A stretch of 64,000 nucleotides of DNA from Nemopilema nomurai (Eukaryota > Cnidaria > Scyphozoa > Rhizostomeae > Rhizostomatidae). Of the stretch, positions 10,870 to 25,100 are shown piece by piece. The notes below the pieces were generated by a model. It worked only from the letters and a program-made list of their open reading frames with translations, was not told the origin of the DNA and made no database searches. The stretch covers positions 1,227,867 to 1,291,866 of the forward strand of contig ML133402.1 of NCBI GenBank assembly GCA_003864495.1, given 5' to 3'. The position numbers and the translations under genes were made by a program. Numbering within the stretch: the first letter of the stretch is position 1; each line of letters starts with the position of its first letter.

Positions 10870-13800
10870 AACAAAGTACAGAGGTCAGCAAAAAGTATAG
10901 GGAGCAACTCATAAAATTTATGAATATAAATTGACATTATTTTATTAAAATAACAATGGTATGTTAACAAATGGTACTACATTTAATCTTATTGAGCAGA
11001 GCACTTCATCACCTGCCTCATTAACTATAAAGGATTGAAAATAGTATAAGGATAGTCTTACCATCAAATACTCAAACTGTTTAAGCACTAATCTCAAAAG
11101 GTGTTGGCATAGAATGTATCATTCTATGAAACAGTACCCTGCTTCAGAAGTCTTTGAAGTCTTTTTGAAAATAAATTATCAGCTACAAATATAAGGAATG
11201 GTTAACTATTCCAGTTATGGCTACAATCATTCCCAAGGCAGTGGGTACCTGTCCTATGTATGTCTTAACAAATCTGATTACCCACCAATCAATGAATAAA
11301 AAATCGAACAAGTTTTCGTTTAACGAGAATTTTGCTCATTTCTTCTACGATAAGGCCCTCGTTGCTTAGGCTTTTCAAAACATTGACAAACTTTGTTTGT
11401 TCTGATTGAATCATGCTTACGATTTGGCATCCTTAATCTTTCCTACGGTTCAACATAAATTATGCATGTAAAAGTCATAGACATGTTTCATGAATGCAGA
11501 AAAATATTTACAAAAAATATCATTCTTGCTTCTTCGTGCTTTTTGCAGAACGATAAGATGCAGTAAAACAAATTTCAAAGGATTCACCTAGTGCTGGCCT
11601 AAAATAGAGCAGCTCGAAGTCACAATTCACTGTCAGCAGGCGCTCTACGTGTTATGGTAGTACTTTAAGGTCATTCTTTTTAAATATGCATATTTCTCAA
11701 ATCAATTCCGGCTATCTAATTCAGAGTGGGCAGATTGGGTGTACAATTCTAAGCTGCTTACCTTCCAAGCAATTGCTCATTTCGCGCCATCTTGAAAACA
11801 TCCTTTGCAATCATTGGTTGACACTTCAAGTTTCGTGATGTTGGCATGGATACGAAAAGAGCAGTTCCCTCGGAACCTGTCTGAAGCCCTTTGGTTGGTC
11901 CCATGAACCAGAAAAAATTTTTTTTTGGTATTCAGAACAACTTCTGTTTATGAATCACGATAAGAGTTATCTAACATGATTCGATGTTACCCCTATTTTG
12001 CGCCCCTATAAATGGTTACCAGGAGGGGGCTCCCTAACCTATAATCAGTTAATACCGTAAATCCTTGAATTGCCCCCCCCCCCTCGAATAAGCCCCCACC
12101 CCCGTTCCTATTCCAGCAAATTAGCCACTTCGTTCAATTCTTATTATTCTTATTAATTAATTGCACTAGCTTCCCGTGTAGTTTCAGCGTCTGTTCCCTT
12201 CGTATTAAAATCAGCTTCTTGTTCATGCCTATTTGTGAATATCATCGGAGCCCACCTCTCGAAATTTATATGAAACAGATACAGTCCATATTTTCACCGA
12301 CTAAAGTTTCCAGAGCCAAGAAAATACAAGAAAATGTATTAATGATAGATTACCATCCTGCAAAACTTTATTTTTACAATGATTTAAGCTATATATATAA
12401 AACAATCTTTATTTCTCATGTTGTTAAGCCAAATTCTGGAAATGTTAGTTAATCCCACAGACGATGATAACGGGAAGAATTGTCTCCCTCTAATGTCAAA
12501 ATGCAACGATGTTAACCATCGGAAAAGACAGCGTTATCAAAGAGACAGAGGTAAAAATGGCCTTTGGAAAATACTAGCTCAATGTTTGTTAATCATCTTT
12601 CTCAACATTTATCGTTAATTATTACCTGCTGCCCATAGGTGATGCCCCGGAAGACATCAAGGAGTTCCCCAATACGGCAGGGTTTGGGGTATTGCTAAGT
12701 ACCCCCATAAAGTCAGTGAAGCTAATCAAAGGTAGGGCGGACATGGAGCTTGGGCGAACCGCCTACTGACAGGAGCCGGAGAGGTTCGCAAAGAAAGTGA
12801 AGCAAGTAATAAATCCGTTTACATTTATAGAAAATGGGGCTAACAACATGACGACCACAACATATATATTTGTTCATATATAGAATGCGACATGAAATAC
12901 AGGCTTCGTACGTAGACACAATATCCCACACGAGTTACGACGAGGCAATGCGTTCCCACCAGCACAGAGAAACGCAGCGCTCCTAACACTGCATCGATAC
13001 GGCCCATCTGGCGTTCTACATGCGTTCGTTCCTTGGAGCTAGTCTAAAAGGAGGCTCTCTACCCGATGATCTACATGCATTTCAGTACTCGAATGTGCGA
13101 TTCTCTGAGCTTCTTCTGACTTCATAATAGTAGCAAGCCCTTGTACTAGAAACAATATGTCATACAACAAAACCGTGACGGTTATACCTACCTAACAAGT
13201 TGAATAATAACAAAAATGCAAGATTGGGGCACACAGTTTTTGGTCTCAAGGACTGACGTTTTTAGAGAGTTTGGCAGAGACCCGTCAAACGACTATGGGC
13301 AAGAGTTCTTAGAATCAAAGTATCGGTCTTTAAGAAATAGAGCAATTGATAAGAAACATAATTGGAAATAAATTAACAGTCACTAAGCGTTTTGATCTCC
13401 TTTATATAGGCTGCAAATAAAATCTAATTAAGAGGTAATTAATAACAATTAAGACAGCCAAATAATCGCACTGCACAATGCATTCTTTGATTGACATTCC
13501 AAATTGCCTGGGAACGTTGATAGCCTCCTTATGACTTACGATGAGGCCTCAATACCATGTTTATCAAAAGTTTCAAAACGACATGCCCACACTCGTCTGT
13601 TTCCATGGCTATAAATCAACAATCCTTCGCAGGCCTATGTCTGTCACCTTACGAGGTAACGTGCGCTGGATAAAGCGAATAAAAAGCTAACACATGCGAG
13701 CGTACTTGCTACATAAACAGGAGTACAATGCTTCTTATCAACAACCCACTTACTACAGCAAGCCAGTCCGGGACTAGTAAGCGCATTTCTAAACGAGGGC

Positions 13801-13930
13801 ACGGTCAAAGCGAGGTCTCCTTCAAGTCTGGGCATGTGCACGTAAGCTAAAAGCCGCGTAAGGGCGGGAACGGGGTCCGGTCTCCGTTCTGCCAACTAGA
13901 ATGACATTAGAAAAGATAAGTTTCTCTGGG
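10870..13930. other. Intergenic region between dynein and ARID1
   Basis: Apart from the candidate first dynein exon at 11762-11790, no coding exon is supported. A C-rich low-complexity stretch (12071-12110) with an 11-C run and a second C-rich block resembles a dispersed repeat. The open frame at 13644-13895 starts without an ATG and directly follows a possible alternative last intron of ARID1. The dynein promoter and the ARID1 3' UTR should lie here, but no polyadenylation signal was assigned. Confidence 0.6.
11762..11790 (-). CDS. Candidate first coding exon of the dynein gene
   Basis: On the minus strand an ATG in good context (aagATGg) opens nine codons, MARNEQLLG, and runs into a strong donor, AAG|gtaagc. 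A CCAAT motif lies about 20 bp upstream. The place and direction suit the missing start exon of the dynein gene. Against it, this exon ends in phase 2, while the exon at 10852 needs phase 1 (or phase 0 from its alternative acceptor). A further small exon would be needed, or the call is wrong. Confidence 0.25.
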
Positions 13931-13933
13931 TAT

Positions 13934-16191
13934 CTACCTTAGTTCGTACATAATTTCCGATAAAATCTTCAGCACACTGGTGTCCATCATTTGTGAAGTG
14001 GCTAACGATAGTATTCTGTGAACGTACGGTAAAAACGGAGACCTGTCAATGATGCCGCGTGCGAGGCAAAGGAGGATGTCCGCCGCCCTCCGCAGCATGT
14101 TCACACTAGTGCCGCAAACGTCTTCCGCGCTCAGTCCTGGCTGTACGACTCCGCCGCCCGACACATACGACGACGTGTTTTTCTCTGCTTCCTCTAAAAA
14201 CAACAGTACATTCCCTATGCACGACTTCTGCTCGACAATAGTTGGTATGATGTTATCACCGTGCGATAAATTGTCTAAAACGACAACCGCGAATTCCCGT
14301 ACGGGCACAGACGACTTGATACCGATTGCCTTTACTAGCTCCTTGAACAACAGTTTTAGGCGACCGGCAGGCGGCGTGGCCAGTATCAGGTCTACGTTGT
14401 TATCGGTGATGCTCAGCTTTGCCAGAGTCTCGAGTGCCAGGCGCTTTGGCGACAGGGCGTACTTGCATGGCGCGGTTGGCATCGGGTCGCGAGCTTCCGA
14501 CGACTGGCACACGACCCAGTGCAGAAGACCATCCAGCAGGGGAAGGATGATGTATTCTGGGTATCGAGACAGGTCCATTTGCCCGGCCACGTTCGCCAAG
14601 ATGACGAGGATGTTTTCGCGCACGGCCTTCAGCCCCTCCAGACACAGCTCGCTGTACAGGTCCTGCTGGGCGGCCTCCGTGCCCGTGTCCGCGTCCTCCT
14701 GGGTGAGGCGGAACTCCGAATGGTCAGTGACCGGGTGGTCGTGCTTGTAGATCAGAAGCTTGCCCATCAGCAGCAGCAGACCGGGGTGGTTCGCTAAATC
14801 ATTGTCATTACCGGACACGAACGACAATGATCTGAATATATTTGAAACCGCGACAAGGCGACCGAATATCGACTCTTCGTAATCTCCGCGAAAACAAAAC
14901 GGCGAGTTCTCCGGCGCAAAAGCCTCTTGACTCGGTACTCTGCCCCGGTTCTCCGCAGTTAGTCGACACTTTAAGTAGCCTATGAACTCCTTCGAGGTAT
15001 CCAAGTATTGCTTTGTATAATCCGTATCCAACTCCAGTACGCCGCAAAGCTCTTCTACCGTCGAGTTTAGCGTAGGTCTAGGCTGCAACAGACCTTTCTC
15101 TAACACTTCCATGGCCTTAAAACTTTCAAAAGCTGCTAAATTTGTTGACATTTTCAACTCAGAACTATCGAAAAGCTTCTCTCCGTCTAATAAGCTGCTT
15201 TTACCGTTTCCCGCATGACCCCCGTTCAATTTCTCGTCTTTTGGAGCTTCCCGAGGCGACAACGAACTACTGCCGGAGGTATCATCACCAGTCTTTTTTG
15301 AGCCCGGCGACGGACAACTCTCAGTATCCGCTTTCTTTTCCTCCTTCGCAGTGCTGCTCGAGGTGTCTTTCGCGACGTCTTTACAAACTTCCTCGTTATC
15401 CTCGGAGCTGGCGGTTTTCGCTTTCACAGACACGGGCTGCACGTGATTGAACTTCTTTTCGAGGCCTCTCTTAACGTGGTCTTGCTCTTGCTTCGCGCTA
15501 CTATCCGTCGCTTCTTCATCCACCTTAGCAGGAACTTTCTCACCTATAGGAGACTTGGAAATGCCTTCAGCCTGATCCTCATGTTCAACAACTTCGTCAA
15601 CATGGCCGTTCAGGGTCTTCACCTCTTCATTTAGATGAGCGTCTACTGACGATTCATCCTCTTTGGGGGAAGACCCTACCTTAACCCTACCTGACGACGT
15701 TCTTAAATCGTTCAGATTGGACCGAAATGACAGTTGTATGTGCGATGTGTCATCACCTCCGCCCGACTTCCACACGGCCTCGGTCAGATCGCATACGTCC
15801 TCCTCTCCTTCGCAGACACTATACGAAGCGACAGTGGCTGTGTAGCTCGCCTTGGCGTGCTTAACAACACCTACCCACAGTTCGTTCAGCGCTTCTTTTC
15901 TAGTCCGCTTTTTGTTTGGGACTTCTTCGACGTCGATTGGCAGTGAGTTGGTTAGTTCTTTTTCAAACTGCATCGCCGCCTCAACGTCTTTTAAAACATG
16001 GAACGCGTCCATGCAGCATCGACGAAAGTGGTCCATCAGCGTATCCAAAAGACCCGGAAGTTGCGGTAAATGGAAGTATGATATAGTTTTGTCGTCGTGT
16101 AGGAGAATGTTGAGTGTGTCAATGGCCCAGGTGCATTCGGCCAGCAATCCTGACTTCAGTGACATCATAATCCGCCAAGCTTCGACGGGCC
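13934..16191 (-). CDS. ARID1: ARID1 last exon: BAF250_C domain
   Basis: This 2,258-bp exon encodes 751 residues and the stop. It opens in phase 1 (split Gly) with PVEAWRIMMSLKSGLLAE, the start of the BAF250_C helical (armadillo-like) domain that contacts the BAF core. A long Ser/Glu/Lys-rich linker follows (about 150-350 residues in), then the second conserved half with RSLSFVSGND, LDGLLHWVVC, SPKRLALETL and SITDNNVDLILATPP. It ends LSEIMYELR-stop, at the position where human ARID1A ends VLFLIGQS. Its GC content is higher than the flanking DNA, which produces several antisense shadow frames. Confidence 0.95.
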
Positions 16192-19100
16192 CTGAATGTT
16201 ATTATAAATATTCTATAGACATTACAAAAAAGCAACCAATCAAAAGCATAAGATGTACTTTCTCCGTAGAAATTTTCTCAAACTATTTTCATTCATTATA
16301 CTCGTAATTAACCTTCTTGTGAAAGCATAATTTTATCACAAAATAGAAAAAAAATTCATTAGCCAACAATTTCAGTTTATTCGTGTGAAGTTTGTTTTCC
16401 ATTATTTTGATGTTTAAGTTATTTTCATTTCATATATAATGTTTGGTGTTGGCATTTATTCGCCATGTTATTGCACCACGTTATGTTGTTGGTGCTGTTC
16501 TAGTGCTGCTGCCAGACAGTCGCCATTGCGTTGGTCTAAGGTACCAAGTTGAACGTAGAAGAAAATATACACCATCATTGTAGGTGAAATCAAGGGAAAG
16601 TTAGTGGTTGAAGAAAGTTAAGAGTAAGGTAATGGGGAATAAGTGGTTTGAAGCCGTAGCGGTCTCTCTTTAACAAGATTCAGCAGAGATGGCTTACCAA
16701 GTTCCTTTGAAGTAAGCTTGTGTCGCTTAGAAAGCACCGGCTTAGTGTTTTCTACCGAGTCTGGAGGAAACACCAGCGGCTCTCGTTTCAATGCTGGGTG
16801 CAGTGATGACTTCTGGGATTGATTTGCATGATCACTCGTCACTGGAGTGGACGATCGCTTGGGTTTCAGCGGGATGTTCGGGCCCTTGTTGGTCGGCCAC
16901 GGGGAACTCTGGTCCTTCAGACTGCTCTGGTATCCTTTCATTTTATTTGCTAGTCGCTGTTCCTTGCTCATAAAAGTTTGCGGGTGCTGTGCTCTGTTCA
17001 TCGCCCCCTGTTGCTGTTGGCTCCAAGGTGCCCTTTGAAGGCCTTCAGGGAACAATTCCGGGGGCCCTGATACAGGCCTCTGTTGAAAGTTTCTTGGCCA
17101 AGAAGGCGAGAGGGGGTTTTGCATATGATTTTGCGGCATCCCGCCCGGAAAGGACTGGCCGCCAAAGCCTTGGCCACGCTGGAAGTTCGGTCGTTGAAAA
17201 CGCATGAAGGAGTTCATGGGGTAGCCGACGTCGGGGTTGTTGACGTATGACGTCCTGCCGGGATAAACCGGCCTGGTCTGGTTACTGCTCATGGCGCTGC
17301 TCATTGGGTTGTTCTGACTCATCGCCATTTGCATTTGATTGTTGACCTGATACGGGTTCTGACTGGCACCGTCCTGGACCGGCATCTGCCAATCCCGCAG
17401 GCCCGGGTCCTGCCCCATTCCCGACACCGGCATGGGCGGCATCTTGCTCATCTGCTGCGATGCATGGCTGAGCTCCTTCGCAGCCGACGGCAGTGTGTCG
17501 TTCAGCGCGATGGTTGGCACTGGCTTTTCCGGGGGTTTACTTGCACTATCCCGCTGCCACGCCCGAAGAAAGGATTCCTTCATCTTGTTTTCAAACTGCA
17601 GTAGATACTTCGTGTATTGGTTCTTCACTGTGTAGGCCAGAGATGCACTTGTTGAAGATAAAGACATCGACTTCAAGACTTCTCGGAACTGTTTTTTCTT
17701 CATGACCTATATGAACAGAGATCACATTCATAAACTCTAAATAAAGAACAGTTTTAAAAAGTCCTCGCTCAAGCTAAGCATGATGGTTGTTTTGAAAGAT
17801 ATGTAATCAATGAGCATCACCCTTGTTATACTCAGAGAAGACAGGATGTTCTCAGTTTAACATTCGTGTTAGCGTGACATTTGTGTCATAGGCTTGTTTC
17901 TAGGAGCCATGTCACTGTCCTAAGGCTTAGCACCTTCCTACGGTGAGGTCAGATTGTGGGTTTAGGCTGCACCCTACACCCCCTCACAAAAGAGGAGAAA
18001 AGGAGAGAAGTGTAGCCTCTGCAACTATCCAGGTGTCCTCTTAGTCGGGTCGCTCAGCCTGTCCAATGGAACCCTCAGCAACCGAATGACGTCATCCAAA
18101 TGACACCAAGACAGTGCTGGGGCGATTAGCCTTCGCCTCTTGACTTCAACATTTGATACCCTTTCATATAACCAATGAACACTTTCAACGGTAGCATAGG
18201 GACATAGGTGAAAACTGGCAAACGTCTGGTTGATAAACAATTACAGTCACCAAAACTTGCCACAACAAACAGAAGTAAACGATCTGAGTATCTGTCAACA
18301 GAATGTCGTAACCTCTCACCTCTTGAAGCCCTCCTCTTGCAAGAACAGCGCGAAACAGCCGATAAAGGTCAAGAGGTTGCTTGCAGACAATGGGCACCTT
18401 CGTCACGGGCGTTCCTGAGGGTAGTTAAAAGAAAAAAATCATTGGTATAATATAAACAGTTTTCATATGGATGTTTAATAATCTATTGCACGCAAACAGG
18501 CGTTGAGATATTTGCAGAAACCTTAATATCATTTTGAAATGACCTTTATAAAGTTAATATGATCTTTTAAAAAAATGAAGTTTCAAAATCTATTAATTCG
18601 GGGCCTTTACAGTGATATTGTTTAAGTTTACTCATACAAGTATTGAAATTAGTGCAAAACAAAACAAAGAGTGTTTGTAGAATTTTCCATCTCGACAAAC
18701 GAAACTAAAAAAACCGACTTACCATTGACACTCATAAACGCCAGATACTTGTCGAGAAAGTTTCTTCTCTCTTCGTCTTCAGACAGATCATACAGCTTCG
18801 AAAGCTAAGAACAAGAAACGGAGAATATGTCAGTTAAGGTCTTCAGCTATCTAACAGCATTCCGACTGTAAACATCTGATTGCGAAATTTGCTGGCAAAC
18901 ATCCACTTGATGGAGAGATCCTGTCAAACGTCTAGATAACTACTTCCGGAACACACTTCGAGTTCCCTTCAATTAGTATGAATGAAATTGGGATTCTAGA
19001 TTCTGCTTAGCTGTGCTGGCGAATGTTTATAAAGAATGTTTAAAGCCGGAATTGAAAAGCTAACACGTTTTAAAATATGATATTAAATATTTAACGGCCT

Positions 19101-22100
19101 GTAACGCGACACAAAGACATTCATATTCCGCATTGAATATGACATGGTTTATCAGTTAGAGGCCCGTCGATTTCTAGGAATTTCAAGAGCAATACGCAGC
19201 AGTAAATATTGATTAGCCGCTAATCGCAGTATTGTTTTCAGCTTAACAGCAGGGATTATAAAATGGAGATCCACCAATAAAGGAAACCCAAAACCTATAC
19301 TTCAGAGGCGGTAGATTTGAAAGATTGCAATCTCACAGGATGGAATCTGAGTTTTAAAGACTGTAATCGATCTGTCACGCTGGATGGAATTTCACGCGCG
19401 GTTGTCAAGCGGCCAAGCGGACACCCGCGATCTACAATAGATTCCTGATTCTTAGATACCCTGACTCAGAAAAATACTAGTTGAGGATTGACCGGTGCGC
19501 TCTGTGAAAATCTATGCATGATAGAGGTAGAGACAATGGAAGGCAGCTCCAAATAGTCCATACAATATCATTGAAGCGTTATACAAAGTTTGACCTGATA
19601 CTCATGCTCTAAACGCGATTGCTTTACACACAAGTGGCTTCGGAAGACCCTGTCAAAAGTCATGACCTGGTCACTATGGCATTTTGAAAATAGTGTTTAC
19701 AATATCATTGAAGCGTTATGCAAGGCATAACACTACGGCACGCTCTTCCCATACTCTCTAGTTCATTATCAATTACTTTAATTCACCGGTTTTGCTGACA
19801 AACAAATGGGAGAGAACGCTGATTACCTGATCGAACCGAGCTGGTGACCTTGACTGCAACAGTCGCTTTGTTGTCTAAAGAACAGAATAATTAAATAAAC
19901 TAACACTGCTTGACAAAAAACAGGCACATCAGAAGAATAACATAATAACACCAATAACATAAGCAAATTAAACGATGTATGATTGAGAAAAAGTTTATTC
20001 AAGAGCAACTGATTGATCCAAACCACTCACTGGTGATGTTGGTGTGTTTGGCCAGGATGGACTGATGCTAGCCATATCGAGGTCTTCTGGAAATGGAGAC
20101 GAGGCTGGCGAAACGCCAGATATGCCAGACAGCGGTGTGGGCGGGGCGGACGACTTGCTGGATGGAGCAGCGAGCAGATTCTTGTCCGGCTCCTCCTGCG
20201 GCTTTTCTGATAAAACAAAACTAGGATTTTCAAACAAGTAGTAGCACACAAATTTTAACAAAACATTAAAGAGAGCTTAAGAGCTGGATCAAAGTATGCA
20301 CTACCTGAAATTGCAATTTCTTGTTTTAGTTAAAGATCGTGGGTGTTGCGTAAGACCTAGATATGTTTGGTTGTCGGAATATCAACTCCTTTATGACTGG
20401 AGTGATCCGAGAAATGGCGAGCACATCCGCAAAATACTAAGAGAAGTGAAGTCAGTTTGCATATTTTGGCTACAAACCTTCCACATGCAGCAATAAAGAA
20501 CATGGTTTACAATACTATAGCCAGTTGGGCGTGCAAAACTGAAAGGATTTCCACTGTATAACCAACTAGTGCCAAAGTAATTGGTTAACTACTCTTGGGT
20601 ACATGTTTAGACATTTGGAGAAAAAGGATGGAGCATGGTCAACTAATCAAGGCTGAAATACATTCCACATTTAAAAACACACTGAGAAATAGGCGTCTTA
20701 GGTGGGGTGTGTCGAAGATGTCAGTGAAACCCTTCAGCTGGGTATTACTACTGGCAGTATCACATGGGTACTCCCCTTTATACGGAGCGTTTACATGGTA
20801 ACAAATCGCCCTTGCTCACCGTCCACAACCGGCTCGCTGGCAGTAGTCTTCGCATCATCTTGGTCTGCCTCCTTCTTGACGCTGGTTTCCTCCTCCGTGT
20901 CGGGCTTTTCCTTCGCAGCTGCACCAACAAGCTCCTCTGCATCATTCACAGAATCTTCGTCGAGCTCGCCTTCGACGCTATCTGCAGCAGATTAATTGTA
21001 TTACGGTTAAATAGGCAAGTAGTTGATTCCATTTCGCAAATAAATAATATCACCAGGTTTCCTCTATTGGGAGTGAACACGTAAAAAAACCTTTGGGCAA
21101 AGCGCCTATATTTTTACCAAATTGACACGTTTTTCTTGAGGTATGATATGATACAAAGGTGTTTGAACACTGGCACGAGAAAAGACGATTATCCCCCTCA
21201 AAGCTCAAGAAACTGCCCCATATCTAGCTAAAGCCTCGTTTTGTTGACTTGACTTTTCAGGAGAGGCTAGCCTTGTTGACTGCCCACTGACGCATAACGA
21301 AACTAAACATTGGAGCAATTTCTTCTCAATCATCCTGACATCCTAAGTTGGTTGCACTCTCATCCACTAACATGAAATTTTTCATAAGGAGCACCGTGAT
21401 AACTTACTTTTCTCGTTTTTTGCCGCGGAACAATTTTCGAGCGCATTCGGCTCCTGTTTGATGCTGACTTCGCCGCCATTGCTTGCCGTACTGGCTGGCG
21501 ACACACTCGACTTTGCTCCTTCGCTCTGGGGGGACTTCTTCATGACACCAGGAGAAGCGTTTCGCATCTTTGTCTGACTCCCAAACCCCGGACTCCCGAA
21601 ACCACCCTGCTCCACACTGGGCGAAAATGTGTTCGAATTCGTGCTGGCTCTTCCCTGACTCATGGGAGAATCAGCAAAATTGGCCGTCTGTCGTGGCAAA
21701 TTCGGACCCAGAGGTGATGCTGAAGGAAATTCCTTACTTGGCGGAGACTGAATGCCGTTGCCTGTATTATTAAACGGAGATCCCATTACATCCGGAGGGC
21801 CAAATCTTCTTGGACCATATTGGTAGGCATTTGGGTAGCCAGTGCCGGGGGGAAAGTCGCGACCAGGCCGGCTGCTTGCCTCTGCGGCTCGTACCGCAGC
21901 TGCCGCTGCGATAATAGCAGCCTGTCTTTGTGCTTCTGATGTCATTGTTGCAGGGTTGTTTAAACCTGGAATATAATTTGGGTTTCATATAACCAGACTT
22001 TCCTTTAATGGGAAACATGAATATTTTTCTATACTACATTCAACCATAGCGAGGAGACCTGCAGGGAACGTAGGTCGATGGCACTTCTTGACACCCCCAT

Positions 22101-25100
22101 CTGCCTGTGCTGGGTGTATTCCAACAACAAAGAAACTGGAATAGAATCTTGAGGGCATTTCTTCCGCAGCCCAAACAACAATGAAGACAGATCGCCTTCG
22201 GGTAGCAGTGACAAGAGAGGAAAGGAGTAAATGGCAAGCTTCTTTAAAAAAGTTTAAATAATATGTGAATCATGCACCTTGAAAAGCTTCAAATATGTTC
22301 TCTAAATTAGATGAAAGACAAAAGACAATGACTATAGAAGTTCGGATCAACATGAGAGTCCTCTCTCCGCCAAGAACAAATAAAGGAAACAATATGCGTC
22401 CTCGGTCTTGGTTCAAACAAATCATTGTCCAAAGCGCTTTTGTTCATTTCCAGGCAAATGAGCATACAGAATGCTACGTACATGTCAGCCCTTTCTGGTG
22501 GAGTGTGTGCTAGCTTTTTGTACATAGCAAGATTATCCATAAGAAGCTCTTTGACCTATCATTAACTTGCAGCTATTAGAGAACCAGAATCTATGGCGAA
22601 CCAAAACTTATGCATTTCATACGGAAGTCAATTGACCGAAGAGTCTCAAGGTCTTTGACTTTATGAAGGAATTCGCACCTTTTGGTTGGTTCACAGGGAA
22701 ACCGGGTCCCACGGGGCTGTACATGCTGGTCGCTCGTTGATCGACTGGGCCTTGGGTGGGTGTCTGAAACAAATGTGTTAAGATGAATTAAACTGATAGC
22801 CTCGAATTAGCGACAAGCCTCATTTAACAACGCTTGAATCGGCTTAAGCAACCACTATTCATACAGTAAAAAGGCGAGCGGAAAAGAAAGACATTTGTAT
22901 AACCAAAGGTTGATAGCTTGAAAAATTGAATTGTGTCGAGAACATTTTACTAAGATAAGAAATTGGGCCTGCAAATGTAGATGTAATTGATTTTAATCAT
23001 GATAAACTTTAAGTAATTTCTACCAAATCTTCCTAAATTTTTCAAGAAGATTGGGTGACAGGTGGAGAGTGAAAATGTCACTGTTCAAAAGAATTAATCC
23101 AAGAAAGACTGGACGCACATAATGCACAATCTCATTACTTCAATGACACTGAAGTTGTTGAATGCTCATTAGGAGCAAAATCTGACTTCAGCTCATGTTT
23201 CATATTGTGTAATATATACAATCTGGTTGAAGTTTGACCCCTTTCGTTCCTTATGAATGGGCGATGGGTGGGCTGATAGATTATCGGTGAACAATAAATG
23301 GATGACCCATAATATGACTTTTAATGGTTATTTGTGATTCCCATTTTACTTAGCAGCCTCAACTATTATTCTTTGATTATGTAAAGCTAAAAATGGTCAT
23401 CTACAATATAGTAGGGCGCATGGCTTTAACCTGCTCTCAATCAGAACCATATTGGCTCCTTGTTTTTCTCTCAATGCCAACAAAAAACAATGGTACAAAT
23501 AGTGGCTACGGACAATCAAACGGTGAAGAAACTAGATGATCCAGTAGCTTTAACATATGAAATCATAATCAATATTTAACAACTCATAAAATCAAAAAAA
23601 TTAGTGATAATCAGTTTAATTAAAAACTATCAATTGAATTTTCCTTTCTCTTTGGAAAAAGATGTGTAAAAGATATATAAAAAAACCCATCATGCTGTAA
23701 AATGATATATTTTGGTGACTCCGTGAAATCATCATGATTCCACGAAAGCTGACCCTTGCAAAACACAGAGTTCCGATGTTAGGAGCTCCAACTAACAGCA
23801 TCTTTTGTGGCCAAATAGCAATATAACAACCAAAAGCAAATGTTCTAGTAGAAATAGTGCAGTGGAAATATTCAATTTCAAATGGACAAAGCAAATAAAT
23901 TTCAACAAATATCCAGGCATTGGATCGGAAACAACAAAGATATAAAAATTTCAAAAACAAAAACAAGAAAACTCAGATACTACAATGACAATCCAACACC
24001 TCTTAACAACCACATAAGGACTACCAAGGTTTTCCTGATGGGGCCTCCTTTGGCAGGTGGGTTCTTCCAAGCCTCTTCTTACAATAACAAAATCCTTCCT
24101 TCAGCTTTCAAAAACCAATAGAGATACAACTTAGCATCATTATTTGGTAACAATCATGAAAGGAGCCCCTTTCATGAAGACTACCTAAAGCTCACTTAAA
24201 ATTTCCAATACTGGAAAACAACTTTTAATTAACGAAATTATCTTTTTATAACTTTGCCACATTTCAATGAAGCTTTCACTCTGCTGTGACTGCTGCTGAT
24301 CAAATAGTTGCACCAGACTTTAAATACAGCGAGCAGACTAAGTGGCAGATACAACCCTTGCAAGTTGAATAAACTGTGACAGGTTATTATCAAAAAAGCT
24401 TAGAAACTGCTGAGAATAATACTTAGAATCCCAAGAACTAAAAAGTAAACACATTCTGGACAATGCCAATGAGGTTGCTTCTTGGCTAAAGATGCCTTTA
24501 AGAAAAACCTTGAACAAAAATGTCTGTATGGGTGGACTAGTGTGTCCCATTAAAGACTCAAACCCTATTTAAAGCATTATCCTTTTCTGATGGACAATAT
24601 ACAACTCCTGACAACTTTATTTGTTCCTAGACAAGACCAACTAAACATGCATATGGCTTGATAAATTAAATAGAGAAATAAATGTGCTATCTAGAGAAGA
24701 AAATTAATTTGACAGCATGAATGTGTTGCTTACTGATTCAATTGACAATAAACAAAAGACCATAAACACAGCCCACCAAAAACCACCTTGTAACCACAAA
24801 GCAAATACTGGCAGGTCAAACACAAGAATACTTCAGTTCAAAATTATGGGGACAAGGGAAACATCCAGAAAAAACTTGCAAAGTTAGAAAAAAGATAACA
24901 CAGAGACTTTACAAGGAGTTGTTTCCTGTCTTTTACACATTAAGCACCAATTGCAGCATTATCTATATTCAAATTTCATACTTTACTAATTTAAGCTCAA
25001 AGATGGGAATTTCAGCTGAGAATCTACTTGAACATGAAGTTTGAGGAATAAAAGAGGTAAAGTTTGTCTTAATCCATTCAGTATTATGTGTGAAGAAAAA

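Noticed and set aside
13644..13895. 83-codon minus-strand frame after ARID1
   Set aside because: It starts at a non-ATG codon; only a short alternative ARID1 tail in another frame is plausible here.
14049..14750. 233-codon plus-strand frame
   Set aside because: Antisense shadow of the GC-richer ARID1 last exon; arginine/serine-rich, with no domain.
15852..16307. 151-codon plus-strand frame
   Set aside because: Antisense to the start of the ARID1 BAF250_C exon and its intron boundary; no independent support.
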